DNA of 64,000 nucleotides from Bacteroidetes bacterium UBA1947 (lineage in GTDB: Bacteria > Bacteroidota > Bacteroidia > Chitinophagales > Chitinophagaceae), in contig DDET01000019.1 of assembly GCA_002336915.1 (NCBI GenBank), positions 49,667 to 113,666 on the forward strand, given 5' to 3'. The translations under genes were made by a program, and so were the position numbers. Below are positions 44,555 to 53,998 of this stretch, in pieces (positions within the stretch are counted from its first letter, which is position 1; every line of letters starts with the position of its first letter). The notes beneath the pieces are model-generated. The model had not been told where the DNA came from and did no database searches. It was given only the letters and a program-made list of their open reading frames with translations.

Positions 44555-46237
44555 TTATTTTGCGCCAAACTCAATTGGCATAGTAACAGGCTTGCCATTG
44601 CGCATTACCGTTACATTGGTCTTATCGCCGGGTACAAATTTGCCAAGGGCTTCCATATAAGTTTGCATGCCCTGGATCTTATACTCACCCAGCTGTATGA
44701 TCACATCGCCTGTTTTGATACCGGCCTTTATTGCCGGCTTGCCTTCGGTAACACCATCCACACGCACGCCGCCATCGTTAAAAGTATAATCAGGCATAAT
44801 GCCGAGGGTAACTTTATAGTGCCGTTTACCCTCTTGTGCAGGGGCTTTGGTTACGGTGTATGCAGGCTTAGGCTGCTTGTCCAGCTTAGCCACTATATCG
44901 TACATGTACTTCACCACCATCACCTCGCCGGGGTAGTTTATCTTGTCTGCATCATCGCTGGGTTTATGATAGTCCATATGCAGGCCGGTAAAGAAGAACA
45001 GCACGGGTATGCCTGCGTTGTAAAACGAGGTATGGTCGGAAGGGCCAATGCCTGAGCTATCCACCACGATCTTAAACTGCTTATTGGGCGTAGCCAGGAA
45101 CTGTGCCCATGCAGGTGAAGTGCCCACACCGCCAAGGGTGAGTGCATGTGTGCTATCGTTGAGCCTGCCCACCATATCCATATTGATCATGTAGGCGATC
45201 TTTGTGCTGTCGAGGCCCATGTCTTTCACAAAAGCTTTGGAGCCCAGCAAGCCCAGTTCCTCGCCCGAGAAATTGACGAAGAGATAATTATAGTGCTTCA
45301 ATCTCTTTTTCTTCTTGTTGATCATATCGGCCAGTTCCATCACTGCCGCCGTGCCGCTGGCATTATCATCGGCACCATTGTGTATCTCCTTATCCTTGCC
45401 GGGATACAGGCTGTTGCCGTCCTCGCCCCAGCCCAGGTGATCATAATGCGCACCGAGCACTACGGTGTACTGTGCCTTGTTATCTATGAATGCTGCAACG
45501 TTGGTGCCCGTTCGCTCCACTTTCTTAACAGAGACATCCATCTCCACCGGCAAGCCCGACATACCATCGGTAATGTACTCTTCGTACTTGTCGTCGGCTA
45601 AGTACTTGCTATAGGCCTTGTGTGTAAGGAAAGCTACAGGCACATCTATCACCTCGTACTCGGACTGGCGATTAAATTCGGGGGGATATTTAGAACCATA
45701 AGGATCGTAAAAAAGCACGCCGTTCGCTCCTTGTTTGGCGGCATCCCTTGCTTTGTCGAACACAGTTTTCTCTGCTTCGAAGTGGGGATTATTGGCCTCG
45801 TCGCTATCTGCATAGAGGGGCATCAGCCATATCTTTCCGCTTTCCAGTATATCAGGCAGCACTTCACTTTTTACTTTTTGCGATCTGCTGAAAGGGAACA
45901 CAATTACCTCATCATTGAGGGCCAGCGTATGATTTGCTATCAGCACCCGGTTGGCCGGTGTTACCTCGCGGCCAAAAGGGAAATGGAAAACACTGCCGTA
46001 TTGCTCTTTATAGGGCGGAATACCCTTCTGTATGTAACGGTTCGCAATGTAGGCAGATGCTTTGCGCTCACCATCGGTACCGGTGCGGCGCCCCTCCAAA
46101 CTATCGGAAGCCAGGTAATATATGTCCGCCTTAATCCGTTCCGCCATTTTGCGGTCGGCTTTTTTCTGGGCGTAGACATGGGGGGTGCCTAAAACAGATA
46201 CTACAATAAATATGGAGGTACAGATCCGGGGACTCAT
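44555..46237 (-). CDS. M28 family zinc peptidase with PDZ domain
   Basis: I start at 46237 (560 residues), where MSPRICTSIFIVVSVLGTPHVYAQ is a signal peptide. The longer frame crosses the scpB terminator. The catalytic domain has VVLGAHYDHLGWG, NGADDNASGTAAVMELADMI, NFSGEELGLLGSKAFVKDM, NMDMVGRLND and GPSDHTSFYNAGIPVLFFFTG, holding the usual zinc ligands and the catalytic Glu of M28. A PA-like domain is inserted before it. A PDZ domain ends the protein (GVRVDGVTEGKPAIKAGIKTGDVI). It should hydrolyse peptides or amino-terminal residues in the periplasm. Confidence 0.9.
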   Translation of the reverse strand: MSPRICTSIFIVVSVLGTPHVYAQKKADRKMAERIKADIYYLASDSLEGRRTGTDGERKASAYIANRYIQKGIPPYKEQYGSVFHFPFGREVTPANRVLIANHTLALNDEVIVFPFSRSQKVKSEVLPDILESGKIWLMPLYADSDEANNPHFEAEKTVFDKARDAAKQGANGVLFYDPYGSKYPPEFNRQSEYEVIDVPVAFLTHKAYSKYLADDKYEEYITDGMSGLPVEMDVSVKKVERTGTNVAAFIDNKAQYTVVLGAHYDHLGWGEDGNSLYPGKDKEIHNGADDNASGTAAVMELADMINKKKKRLKHYNYLFVNFSGEELGLLGSKAFVKDMGLDSTKIAYMINMDMVGRLNDSTHALTLGGVGTSPAWAQFLATPNKQFKIVVDSSGIGPSDHTSFYNAGIPVLFFFTGLHMDYHKPSDDADKINYPGEVMVVKYMYDIVAKLDKQPKPAYTVTKAPAQEGKRHYKVTLGIMPDYTFNDGGVRVDGVTEGKPAIKAGIKTGDVIIQLGEYKIQGMQTYMEALGKFVPGDKTNVTVMRNGKPVTMPIEFGAK

Positions 46238-46253
46238 TTTGGGAATTCTGTTA

Positions 46254-46261
46254 CAAAAATA
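46254..46261 (-). promoter_or_regulatory. Bacteroidota -7 element for the M28 peptidase
   Basis: On the minus strand TATTTTTG fits TAnnTTTG exactly, 17 bp before the chosen ATG. It sits between the scpB terminator and the start, which supports the start at 46237. Confidence 0.45.
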
Positions 46262-46291
46262 CAATAGTATATAATACAAGATAAAATAAAA

Positions 46292-46320
46292 AAACCGTCC
46301 TACCGTGTAGCAGGACGGTT
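46292..46320 (-). terminator. Rho-independent terminator of scpB
   Basis: AACCGTCCT pairs with AGGACGGTT. On the minus strand seven T residues follow. It lies about 18 bp beyond the scpB stop. Confidence 0.92.
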
Positions 46321-46338
46321 TCAATCTTAAATTTCTCT

Positions 46339-46977
46339 CTACTCTCCACTATGCAAAAGGGAACCGTCCTCTGTAACGATCAGAGCTCCCTCTTCTCCCG
46401 GAATGGCATCCTGCCCGCTGGTGGGCATTACTATCTCGATATTTGATATATCTTTGAGCTGTGGCAACTGCGCAGGGCTGTTGATACCCAGGTAGTCCAT
46501 AAAGTTCTTAGACGTTGTATATATAAGCGGTTTGCCTACAGCATCTTCATTGCGACCAGCTATAACGATCAGTTCTTTTTCCAGCAGCTTTTGAATAGAA
46601 TAGTCGGCACTTACACCACGTATATATTCTATCTCCGCTTTGCTGATCGGCTGTTTGTAAGCTATTATGGCCAGTGTTTCCATAGCAGCGGCCGATAGCT
46701 TTTTGATGTGCTTGTCGCCGTTGAGCTGCAATACTGTTTTATGATATGCTTTCTTGGTAAGGAACTGGTAACCGCCCCCTGCCTCCCTGAGCTGGAAGGG
46801 ATAGTAAGGAGCATCGTATTTTTCGCGAATAGCATCGATACAAGTAGCTATACGCTCCATTTCAATAGAAGTCTCTAAGGCAAGGCCTACCAACTCCGTC
46901 ATTTCCATTTGTGTAATGGGACGTTCGCTGGCAAATATCAGGGCCTCTATATGCGGCATCAGTTGTTCGATATCCAT
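46339..46977 (-). CDS. scpB: Segregation and condensation protein B
   Basis: A 212-residue protein carries the two winged-helix domains of ScpB, the kleisin-associated subunit of the SMC complex used in chromosome organisation. I start at MDIEQLMPHIEALIFASERPI. The segment KLSAAAMETLAIIAYKQPISKAEIEYIRGVSADYSIQKLL is diagnostic. The C-terminal tail after about residue 185 is acidic. scpA and smc are not in the window. Confidence 0.93.
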   Translation of the reverse strand: MDIEQLMPHIEALIFASERPITQMEMTELVGLALETSIEMERIATCIDAIREKYDAPYYPFQLREAGGGYQFLTKKAYHKTVLQLNGDKHIKKLSAAAMETLAIIAYKQPISKAEIEYIRGVSADYSIQKLLEKELIVIAGRNEDAVGKPLIYTTSKNFMDYLGINSPAQLPQLKDISNIEIVMPTSGQDAIPGEEGALIVTEDGSLLHSGE

Positions 46978-47194
46978 AATTCTGCATTTACTGTTCACAT
47001 CGAAAATAGCACACCTGCCTTAGTTGAGGGAAAAAAGAAATCAACAGGTGTGAGTAAATATTTGAGCCCGTACTTGTATTGTGTTTTGGGCTATACAAAG
47101 GTACGGCGAAAGCAGCTTTTGGGTGCCTTATCGCCGTCGGAGGCCTAATTTTTAACAAAATGGAGGGGCGCGGCACTCATCCCGGGAGGCAAGA

Positions 47195-47236
47195 GCCGGC
47201 AGAGATATAGGCAAATATGCCTATATCTCTGCCGGC
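47195..47236 (-). terminator. 19-bp perfect hairpin containing the stop codon of the histidine kinase
   Basis: GCCGGCAGAGATATAGGCA (47195-47213) and its complement (47218-47236) are separated by AATA. The last kinase codons (Pro-Ala-Glu-Ile) and its TAG stop lie in the arm nearer the gene. There is no T-tract, so it could be a Rho-dependent or 3'-protecting structure. Confidence 0.7.
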
Positions 47237-50200
47237 TTATTCTTTTCTTTTATTTCCTCTATCCCGGGCATGGCTTCATTGAAGCTAAGCTGGATATCAT
47301 CGAGGAGGGCAATGATCTCATTTTTATTCATATCGCCCCGGGCAATGGTTTCTATCTTGTTGAGCTTCTCATACATATCACGCACCTTGACTATGCTGAG
47401 GCTCGATTTCAGAAAATGCGCCTGTTTATAAATGGCATCAAAATCATCGGTATTACGGATCAACTCATCGAGCTTTACCATACCATCGGGCGTATGCTCC
47501 AGGAATATTTCTATCACATCGTGGATGTATTTGGGATCGTTACCCGCCAATTCGTACAAGTAGCTGAGATCCAGCAAAGGTGATTGTCCCATACCGTTGT
47601 TATTTTGAGATTCGGAGATCAGATTATTTGGGCCTTCTGCTTTAGCTTTTAGTATTTGCTCATAGAGATCGCGAGGTTCAAAGGGTTTGGAGATGAAGCC
47701 GGTCATACCTGCTTCAAAACAGCGTTCCGCCTCACCCTTCAGCGCATCGGCGGTCATAGCCAATATAGGTATATTGTTCTTCAATACTTCGCGTATATAC
47801 CTGGTGGCCCTGTAGCCGTCTACTTCCGGCATTTGCAGGTCCATCAGTATTACATCGAATTGCCTGTTCTTCATCAGCTCTATCACCTCCTTGCCGTTAA
47901 AGGCAAGTTCTACACCGGCACCCTGCTTCAACAGTGTGTTCTTTACCACTTTCTGGTTGATGATATTATCCTCGGCCACAAGCACGTTAATACCACTGAG
48001 CATGCTCTGCGATTCATTGATATTATCAAGCTGGTCTTCGGCTACTGATGCTTCGGTGCCTATCTTATATGGTATGGTGAGTGAGAATACGGAACCTTTA
48101 TTCAGGGTACTGGCCACAGATATCTCACCGTATTGCAATTCCACAAGCTGTTTCACAATAGCAAGGCCAAGGCCGGTGCCGCCGTACCTGCGCGATGAAT
48201 TAGCACTGTTCTGGGTAAAGCTCTCGAAAATGTAATTGAGCTTGTTCTCTGCTATACCTATACCCGTATCTGTAACTGTGACGAAGAGGTCTGTGTAGCC
48301 TTTTTCTTCTTCGCCGCAAGCTATATTAATGCTCACACCGCCTTTGGACGTGAACTTAATAGCATTGCCTACAAGGTTTATGATAATTTGCTGCAGCCTC
48401 AGGCTATCACCTATCAGCACATCGGGCACTGCATCATCAATATGCAGCTCCAGGCCGATCAGTTTTTCCTCTGCCTTGAATTGCAGCGGGTACAGGGTCC
48501 GGTTGAATAACTGCCTTAATTTGAAAGGCGAGTGTTCGAGCTGGAACTTGCCTGATTTTATTTTTGAGAAATCGAGCAGGTCATTGATAATTGCCAGCAG
48601 GTTGTGTGCCGACTCCTGTATATTTTCTGTGAATTCTTTTTGTTCTTCGTTCAAGGAGGTACTCAGGAGCAGGTTGCCCATACCCATGATGCCATTCATT
48701 GGGGTGCGTATCTCATGGCTCATGTTAGCCAGGAAGCTTTCCTGGGCCGCCCTTGCCTGCTCGGCCTCTTTCTTGGCCTTCAGCAGCTTCAGCTCCACTT
48801 CTTTGCGCTCTGTTATGTCGGTAGCAAGACCGCAAATATTACGCACATTGCCTTCGTCATCCAGCAGTGGAAACTTAGTGACCCATAGGTACTGCACTTC
48901 ACCATCGGGCATGTTCACCACATCCTCAAAAGTGCTCATGGTCTTGTTGATACGTACTTTATCGTCGGAATATTTGTACTCAAGCAAGCGTGCACTATCC
49001 GTTATAAGGGTTTCATCTGTTTGGCCGATAATCCTGTCGGCAGGCATACCCATCACTTCTTCCTGCTTCTTATTGATAAGCATGTAGCGGCCTTCAAGGT
49101 CTTTGATATATACTACCCAGGGAATGTTATCTATGATGTCTTGTATCAGTTTTTGCTGGTTGCGCCGCTCCGCCTCCATTGCTTCTATCTCTATCTGCAG
49201 CTTCTTTTCCTCATCTATATCCCATATCACTACCTGCCATTCCCTGGTCTCGCCATTCTCCCTGCTTACGGGAAAGATGCGGCAGGATACCCATTTGCTG
49301 TCGCCGGAGCTGGTATATAGCTGCAGTTCGACTGTATTGTTATAGTTGCCTGTGGTAGATAGTGACTGGATGATATCGTCGGCAATCTTTTTGAACCTGC
49401 GCGGCATGCCTTCCAGGAAAGACATCCCTACCAGTGTGTCAGGTTTATAGCCCAATAGTTCGGTTACATTCTTACTTGCGAATTTTACAATGCCCGTGTT
49501 GTTTATCACGATCATGGTAAGGCCTGAATCCTCGACCAGCACCTTATACTTAGCTTCATTGAGCCGGGCACGCTCTTCGGCAACCGTACGTTTTTTAATA
49601 CTCTGGTTTATCTTATAGAGTGTAACGATAAGGAAGAGGCTAATGATGATGTAGCTGAGCAAAGAGAATATAGCCCTGGACTTGCTGTAGTACCTGTTGT
49701 TATCCGTGCGTTCGGCAAGTACCTTGTACTCATCCTGCTGCATGGCAGCTATGTATTCATTTATCCGTGTGTTTACCAGGTCAAAGCTTTCGGGAAGCTG
49801 GCGGCCCGGGTCTTCTTTAGGCGCCTTAAGCAGTCTGTTGATGATATTGATTTTTTGCTCTACGAGGCGGGCTAATGCCACTGCACGTTCGTGCTGTTTA
49901 GGCTCAGCTGCAGTAAGTATATCCAGGTGGTTAAGGTCTGTATGAATACTGCCTATGTACTCATCAACATTGCGGGCATGTTTGGTATCACCTGTGAGCA
50001 GGTAATCTTTTAAAGCGGCATCTATTTTTACGGTATTTGCGTCGGCCGATTTGATATTCATCAGCTCATCGTTGGTATGGATGACCCACTGGTCTGATTC
50101 GGCAGCGCGTTTATATAGAAAGTATGCCTGTACGAGGTATACTACGAAGGATATGGCAATGAATACATTGATAAGAAAGAAGGACCTTCTTATATGTGAT

Positions 50201-50247
50201 GCCACTGCCTGTACAGCGCTTTTTGATAACTGCTGACGGTTCTTCAT
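47221..50247 (-). CDS. Hybrid sensor histidine kinase with CHASE3, PAS, receiver and HPt domains
   Basis: A 1008-residue membrane sensor has two TM helices (about 20-42 and 190-212) flanking a CHASE3-like domain with WVIHTNDELMNIKSADANTV. Two PAS domains follow (about 235-355 and 370-490). HisKA has His511 in MSHEIRTPMNGIMGMG. The ATPase domain has NLVGNAIKFTSKGG, DTGIGIAENK and GGTGLGLAIVKQLVE. A receiver follows with Asp803 in ILMDLQMPEVDGYRATRYI. An HPt domain carries His944 in QAHFLKSSLS. It has no output domain, so phosphate must pass to another regulator. AGGAGG ends only 2 nt from the ATG, too near for a normal Shine-Dalgarno. Confidence 0.93.
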   Translation of the reverse strand: MKNRQQLSKSAVQAVASHIRRSFFLINVFIAISFVVYLVQAYFLYKRAAESDQWVIHTNDELMNIKSADANTVKIDAALKDYLLTGDTKHARNVDEYIGSIHTDLNHLDILTAAEPKQHERAVALARLVEQKINIINRLLKAPKEDPGRQLPESFDLVNTRINEYIAAMQQDEYKVLAERTDNNRYYSKSRAIFSLLSYIIISLFLIVTLYKINQSIKKRTVAEERARLNEAKYKVLVEDSGLTMIVINNTGIVKFASKNVTELLGYKPDTLVGMSFLEGMPRRFKKIADDIIQSLSTTGNYNNTVELQLYTSSGDSKWVSCRIFPVSRENGETREWQVVIWDIDEEKKLQIEIEAMEAERRNQQKLIQDIIDNIPWVVYIKDLEGRYMLINKKQEEVMGMPADRIIGQTDETLITDSARLLEYKYSDDKVRINKTMSTFEDVVNMPDGEVQYLWVTKFPLLDDEGNVRNICGLATDITERKEVELKLLKAKKEAEQARAAQESFLANMSHEIRTPMNGIMGMGNLLLSTSLNEEQKEFTENIQESAHNLLAIINDLLDFSKIKSGKFQLEHSPFKLRQLFNRTLYPLQFKAEEKLIGLELHIDDAVPDVLIGDSLRLQQIIINLVGNAIKFTSKGGVSINIACGEEEKGYTDLFVTVTDTGIGIAENKLNYIFESFTQNSANSSRRYGGTGLGLAIVKQLVELQYGEISVASTLNKGSVFSLTIPYKIGTEASVAEDQLDNINESQSMLSGINVLVAEDNIINQKVVKNTLLKQGAGVELAFNGKEVIELMKNRQFDVILMDLQMPEVDGYRATRYIREVLKNNIPILAMTADALKGEAERCFEAGMTGFISKPFEPRDLYEQILKAKAEGPNNLISESQNNNGMGQSPLLDLSYLYELAGNDPKYIHDVIEIFLEHTPDGMVKLDELIRNTDDFDAIYKQAHFLKSSLSIVKVRDMYEKLNKIETIARGDMNKNEIIALLDDIQLSFNEAMPGIEEIKEKNKPAEI

Positions 50248-50576
50248 ATCCTCCTAAAAAATGACAAGATTATATCTCCTCTAAAAAATATAAGCGGCAA
50301 GTTAAGCCACATTAAAAAAAATAAGTAGTAATTGCCATTCATTAACAACCCGACAACAAATAGATATGCATGAAAGATATTATATAAGGCAAAAATGATA
50401 GATATCATATTTATTAATAGTTCATGTCAGCGGCAACTTGGTTGCAATTATCGTACCTTCGCCGTATCTTCCAGAGGGATAAATGAAACCCTGAGGGAAT
50501 GGAGAGAACTTCTTTTTACGGGCAAAATCAAGACCCTTTTCATTTTTTCCGTTGTTTTTGAGGCAACACCACGTAA
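50248..50576. other. Divergent intergenic region
   Basis: About 330 bp between the kinase and the nucleotide-sugar dehydratase. It is A/T-rich. TACCTTCG near 50454 is a poor match to a -7 box. I see no gene, repeat or strong hairpin. Confidence 0.5.
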
Positions 50577-52514
50577 ATGCAGTATAGGATAAGGATTCTA
50601 CCCCGTTGGATCATCTTTTTATTGGACCTCGCATTGGTCGAAGTAGGGATATTTATCTCGTTCCTGCTCAGGTTCAATTTCGACCTCACATCTATGGCGA
50701 GGTTCGAGATACGGTCTATACTGCTACTCTCACTGGTACTTAATATGATACTTTTTTACCTGCTTCGCAGTTATGCGGGTATTATACGATATACGAATAT
50801 TGAAGACACCTTCCGGATATTTACAGTGGCGGCAATAGCTGCATTATTTTACTACGCCATCAACCTGATAGTGAACCGGCCGCCACATGCCCATTTGCTC
50901 TTTCCCAAGGCTGTAGTGGCTATCAATTTTTTCATTACTTCATTCATTCTGATAGGTTACCGGCTACTTATACGATACTTCTACAATTTCTATCAACAGC
51001 ACCGTCTGGATGAAAAGAGCCGGACAAAGGCAGTGATATTTGATACCGGTGAACATGGCCTTGTGACCAAAAGGGTAATAAACGGCATGCCTAACGGCAG
51101 GATACAGGTAGTGGCCTTCCTGGATGATGGCGGCGAGACCGGGGGCAAAATGCTGGAAGGACTGCCCATCTACAACATGGATGAGATCAGCTTCCGTAAG
51201 CTGAAACAAGAAGATGTAACCCTGCTGATCATAGCAAATCGCAACCTTTCGAAAGAAAAGCTGAACTACCTGGTAGATGTATGCCTGAACTATGGCATGC
51301 GTATACAGCAGGTGCCCCCCATACAGGAATGGCTGAACGGCACCCTGAATACGGACCAACTGAAGGATGTAAAGATAGAGGACCTGCTGGAGCGCGATGT
51401 GATAAAAATAGAGAACGACTACATCAACAGCCAGATAAAAGGGAAAACAGTCCTGGTTACCGGTGCTGCAGGCTCCATAGGCAGCGAGATGGTGCGCCAG
51501 CTTACGGAGTATAAGCCATCGCTCATTGTGATGTGCGACAATGCTGAAACGCCGATGCATGATATGTTCCTGGAAATGAACGAGAAATTTACCGAGGCGC
51601 ATTATAAGATATTCATGGGTAACATTACCGACGAGCCGCGCATGAGGTATCTGTTCGAAACTTATAAACCGAATATAGTTTTCCACGCTGCGGCATATAA
51701 ACATGTACCGATGATGGAAGACAACCCATCGGTAGCTATATTGAACAATGTACTGGGTACCAAAACCATCGCTGAGCTATCTATGGCATACGGGGTGGAG
51801 AAATTCGTAATGGTATCGACCGATAAGGCGGTGAATCCTACCAATGTAATGGGCGCATCGAAAAGGATAGCGGAAATATTTATCCAGAGCTTCTTTAAGC
51901 AAATACAGAAGAAATATGCAGAGGCTGGCGAAAAAGGGGCTGCGCCTACCCGCTTTGTGACCACGCGTTTTGGCAATGTACTGGGCTCGAACGGCTCGGT
52001 GATACCACGCTTTAAGAAACAGATAGAAGAAGGCGGGCCTATTACGGTTACGCACCCGGAGATAACCCGGTATTTTATGACCATACCCGAGGCCTGCCGC
52101 CTGGTAATAGAAGCAGGCGCTATGGGACAGGGCGGTGAGATATTTGTCTTCGACATGGGCTCACCCGTAAAGATCGTGGACCTGGCACGCAAGATGATAC
52201 GCCTTTCGGGCAAAGTACCGGAAGTGGATATACGTATTGTATTCTCCGGCCTGCGCCCGGGAGAAAAGCTGTATGAAGAACTGCTCAATAACTCCGAGAA
52301 TACTATGCCTACTTATCATAATAAAATTATGATAGCCAAGGTGCGCGAATATGACTTCGAGATAGTGCAAGACAAAATAGATAAGCTCCTGGCCCGTGCG
52401 GCAAATCACGATACCCTGGGAACGGTAGCGCAGATGAAAAATATTGTCCCCGAGTTCATCAGTAATAATTCCATCTACGAGCAGCTGGACGTAAAACCAA
52501 CTGTTAGTAACTAA
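50577..52514 (+). CDS. FlaA1/CapD-type nucleotide-sugar 4,6-dehydratase, membrane form
   Basis: A 645-residue protein has four TM helices in residues about 10-125 and a first Rossmann-like domain (about 140-270). A C-terminal SDR catalytic domain has TGAAGSIGSEMVRQL (about 295), HAAAYKHVPMMEDNP and VSTDKAVNPTNVMGASKR. The usual catalytic YxxxK is MxxxK (MGASK), typical of the large WbpM/CapD/FlaA1 group that makes UDP-4-keto-6-deoxy sugars. GLRPGEKLYEELL is another family motif. It should feed surface polysaccharide synthesis at the inner membrane. No other glycan synthesis gene is adjacent. Confidence 0.92.
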   Translation: MQYRIRILPRWIIFLLDLALVEVGIFISFLLRFNFDLTSMARFEIRSILLLSLVLNMILFYLLRSYAGIIRYTNIEDTFRIFTVAAIAALFYYAINLIVNRPPHAHLLFPKAVVAINFFITSFILIGYRLLIRYFYNFYQQHRLDEKSRTKAVIFDTGEHGLVTKRVINGMPNGRIQVVAFLDDGGETGGKMLEGLPIYNMDEISFRKLKQEDVTLLIIANRNLSKEKLNYLVDVCLNYGMRIQQVPPIQEWLNGTLNTDQLKDVKIEDLLERDVIKIENDYINSQIKGKTVLVTGAAGSIGSEMVRQLTEYKPSLIVMCDNAETPMHDMFLEMNEKFTEAHYKIFMGNITDEPRMRYLFETYKPNIVFHAAAYKHVPMMEDNPSVAILNNVLGTKTIAELSMAYGVEKFVMVSTDKAVNPTNVMGASKRIAEIFIQSFFKQIQKKYAEAGEKGAAPTRFVTTRFGNVLGSNGSVIPRFKKQIEEGGPITVTHPEITRYFMTIPEACRLVIEAGAMGQGGEIFVFDMGSPVKIVDLARKMIRLSGKVPEVDIRIVFSGLRPGEKLYEELLNNSENTMPTYHNKIMIAKVREYDFEIVQDKIDKLLARAANHDTLGTVAQMKNIVPEFISNNSIYEQLDVKPTVSN

Positions 52515-52605
52515 CACACAACTGGAGCGGTACGCATACCCTTTCCTTGCATATTTAACAATATGGAAGCATGTCCTGGCATGGTTTTGTTGAATTCTCA
52601 CCTCT

Positions 52606-53004
52606 ATGGCGTACGCTTACTTCACTATGAATGATAAAGCTTCTAATTACCGACACGGCGATTCAATGTCTCAATTTCAGCAACTTACACACAGCATAGT
52701 TGATAAGTACTGTTCAATGCCCTTGCCATACAGGCCGGGCCTTTATAGTATACAATGGGAATCGAGCTACAGGATAAATGGTTTGCTGCATGAGTTGAAT
52801 ACAACTGCCGTCCAGATATTACAAAGCCTTGGCCAAAGCGGGAACACATCCGCCATCAGGCAAGAGCTACATGATTTAATCCACAGGTCATTGCTCCAAT
52901 ATATAGAGAAGATATACGGCGTGGATTATCCCAATACCGAACAACCGGAATGGATGGTACAGATAGCCCGTCGCCTGCAGCAGAACGCGAGCATCTCCTT
53001 TTAA
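52606..53004 (+). CDS. Hypothetical protein, 132 residues
   Basis: A soluble protein without signal peptide or recognised domain. Notable blocks are LPYRPGLYSIQWESSYRING and ELHDLIHRSLLQYIEKIYGV, the latter a likely amphipathic helix. Starting at the second Met (52627, MNDKASNYRHGDS) would shorten it by seven residues and may be the true start. It follows the dehydratase gene by about 90 bp on the same strand and is convergent with the YrdB-like gene. Confidence 0.55.
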   Translation: MAYAYFTMNDKASNYRHGDSMSQFQQLTHSIVDKYCSMPLPYRPGLYSIQWESSYRINGLLHELNTTAVQILQSLGQSGNTSAIRQELHDLIHRSLLQYIEKIYGVDYPNTEQPEWMVQIARRLQQNASISF

Positions 53005-53011
53005 GGCATCT

Positions 53012-53410
53012 CTAGGCCTTCAGCAACAATAACATTGTCCTGTTGATAACAAATGCTATGGCAAGTACCATAGCCGGCACTGCCTGCCCGATCGTATACA
53101 ACAGCCATGCAGCCGTAAGAAATAAAGCCAGTTCCATAAACAGCCTTAAGGCAATAGGTAGCTTTACCTTTGCTTTTGGTGAAAGGAATATGCCCCACAC
53201 CAGGGCCACTACCAGGGGCAAACCTATACCTATAAGTAAATGTAAAAAAACGCCCCCGGGTATGCTGAATCCCCAATAAGCAAAGGAGCCAAACATATAC
53301 AGCTCCAGGAAGAAACGAACGGCCAGGTTGATATTTTTGATGGCGGCGAGCATGCACCAAAGGTAGAGATGGCCCGGGATATTTTGAGGCATCATGCTAT
53401 TTTTTCGCAT
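53012..53410 (-). CDS. YrdB-family (DUF2568) membrane protein
   Basis: I use the Met at 53410, MRKNSMMPQNIPG, giving 132 residues. Four TM helices are evident. RFFLELYMFGSFAYWGF and WGIFLSPKAKVKLPIALRLFMELALFLTAAWLLYTIG match the DUF2568/YrdB pattern of two helix pairs joined by a Pro/Lys-rich loop. The function of the family is not known. The start faces the 53446 gene with about 35 bp between them. Confidence 0.75.
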   Translation of the reverse strand: MRKNSMMPQNIPGHLYLWCMLAAIKNINLAVRFFLELYMFGSFAYWGFSIPGGVFLHLLIGIGLPLVVALVWGIFLSPKAKVKLPIALRLFMELALFLTAAWLLYTIGQAVPAMVLAIAFVINRTMLLLLKA

Positions 53411-53445
53411 TAAAGTTTTGTATTTTTTCGGCAACAATACCTGTA

Positions 53446-53949
53446 ATGAAAGAATATTACGACACCCTGCCTTTAAATGATGTGGAGCTCGGGTACCTGC
53501 TGCTTATCTACAGGAAAAGGCTAAAGAACTTCATCCCCGTGTTCTCGGTACTGCTGGGGATCGTGCTCTTCTTTAGCATCTATTTTGCCAACATTCTTTT
53601 TGCAAATGAAGATGTATTGACCATCAGCCTGTATACCGCAAAGTTCTTCTTTATGTGGGGCAGTCCTTTTTTGCTATTTGGCAGTATTATTTATGCAAAA
53701 CGCATCTACGCCTATAAGGCTGACGCAAACGGAGGCATAAAGGAAATGATGCCCTACGAGATACTGGAGAAAGAACCCTTTTACCGTACCAATAAATTTT
53801 ACTTCAGGATATCTGATCCCGAGAACATGCACTACGAAGTAGATGAAGAAACATTCAATATGCACAGTGTGGGAGATACAATTCTTATATCGAGAGCACC
53901 ACGGTCTAAATATACATTTGAATACGGCGGCAGGTTCTCATTTGTATAA
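53446..53949 (+). CDS. Two-TM protein of a paired family (paralog 1)
   Basis: A 167-residue protein starts with a short cytoplasmic stretch, LNDVELGYLLLIYRKRLKNF, and has two TM helices (about 30-53 and 68-88). A C-terminal domain of about 75 residues follows. That domain has KEMMPYEILEKEPFYRTNKF, DPENMHYEVDEETF and a closing GDTILISRAPRSKYTFEYGG. The paralog 50 bp downstream is co-directional, so both are likely in one transcript. I recognise no named domain. Confidence 0.7.
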   Translation: MKEYYDTLPLNDVELGYLLLIYRKRLKNFIPVFSVLLGIVLFFSIYFANILFANEDVLTISLYTAKFFFMWGSPFLLFGSIIYAKRIYAYKADANGGIKEMMPYEILEKEPFYRTNKFYFRISDPENMHYEVDEETFNMHSVGDTILISRAPRSKYTFEYGGRFSFV

Positions 53950-53998
53950 GAAGATGAAAACAAAATTTTACGCATTTTATTGAACGATAAGATCAAAG

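Noticed and set aside
46238..46324. Upstream extension of the M28 peptidase gene
   Set aside because: It overlaps the scpB terminator and the -7 promoter box; the Met at 46237 starts a normal signal peptide.
50248..50258. AGGAGG before the hybrid kinase as a strong Shine-Dalgarno
   Set aside because: Only two bases separate it from the ATG, too few for normal ribosome placement, and no in-frame start lies at a better distance.
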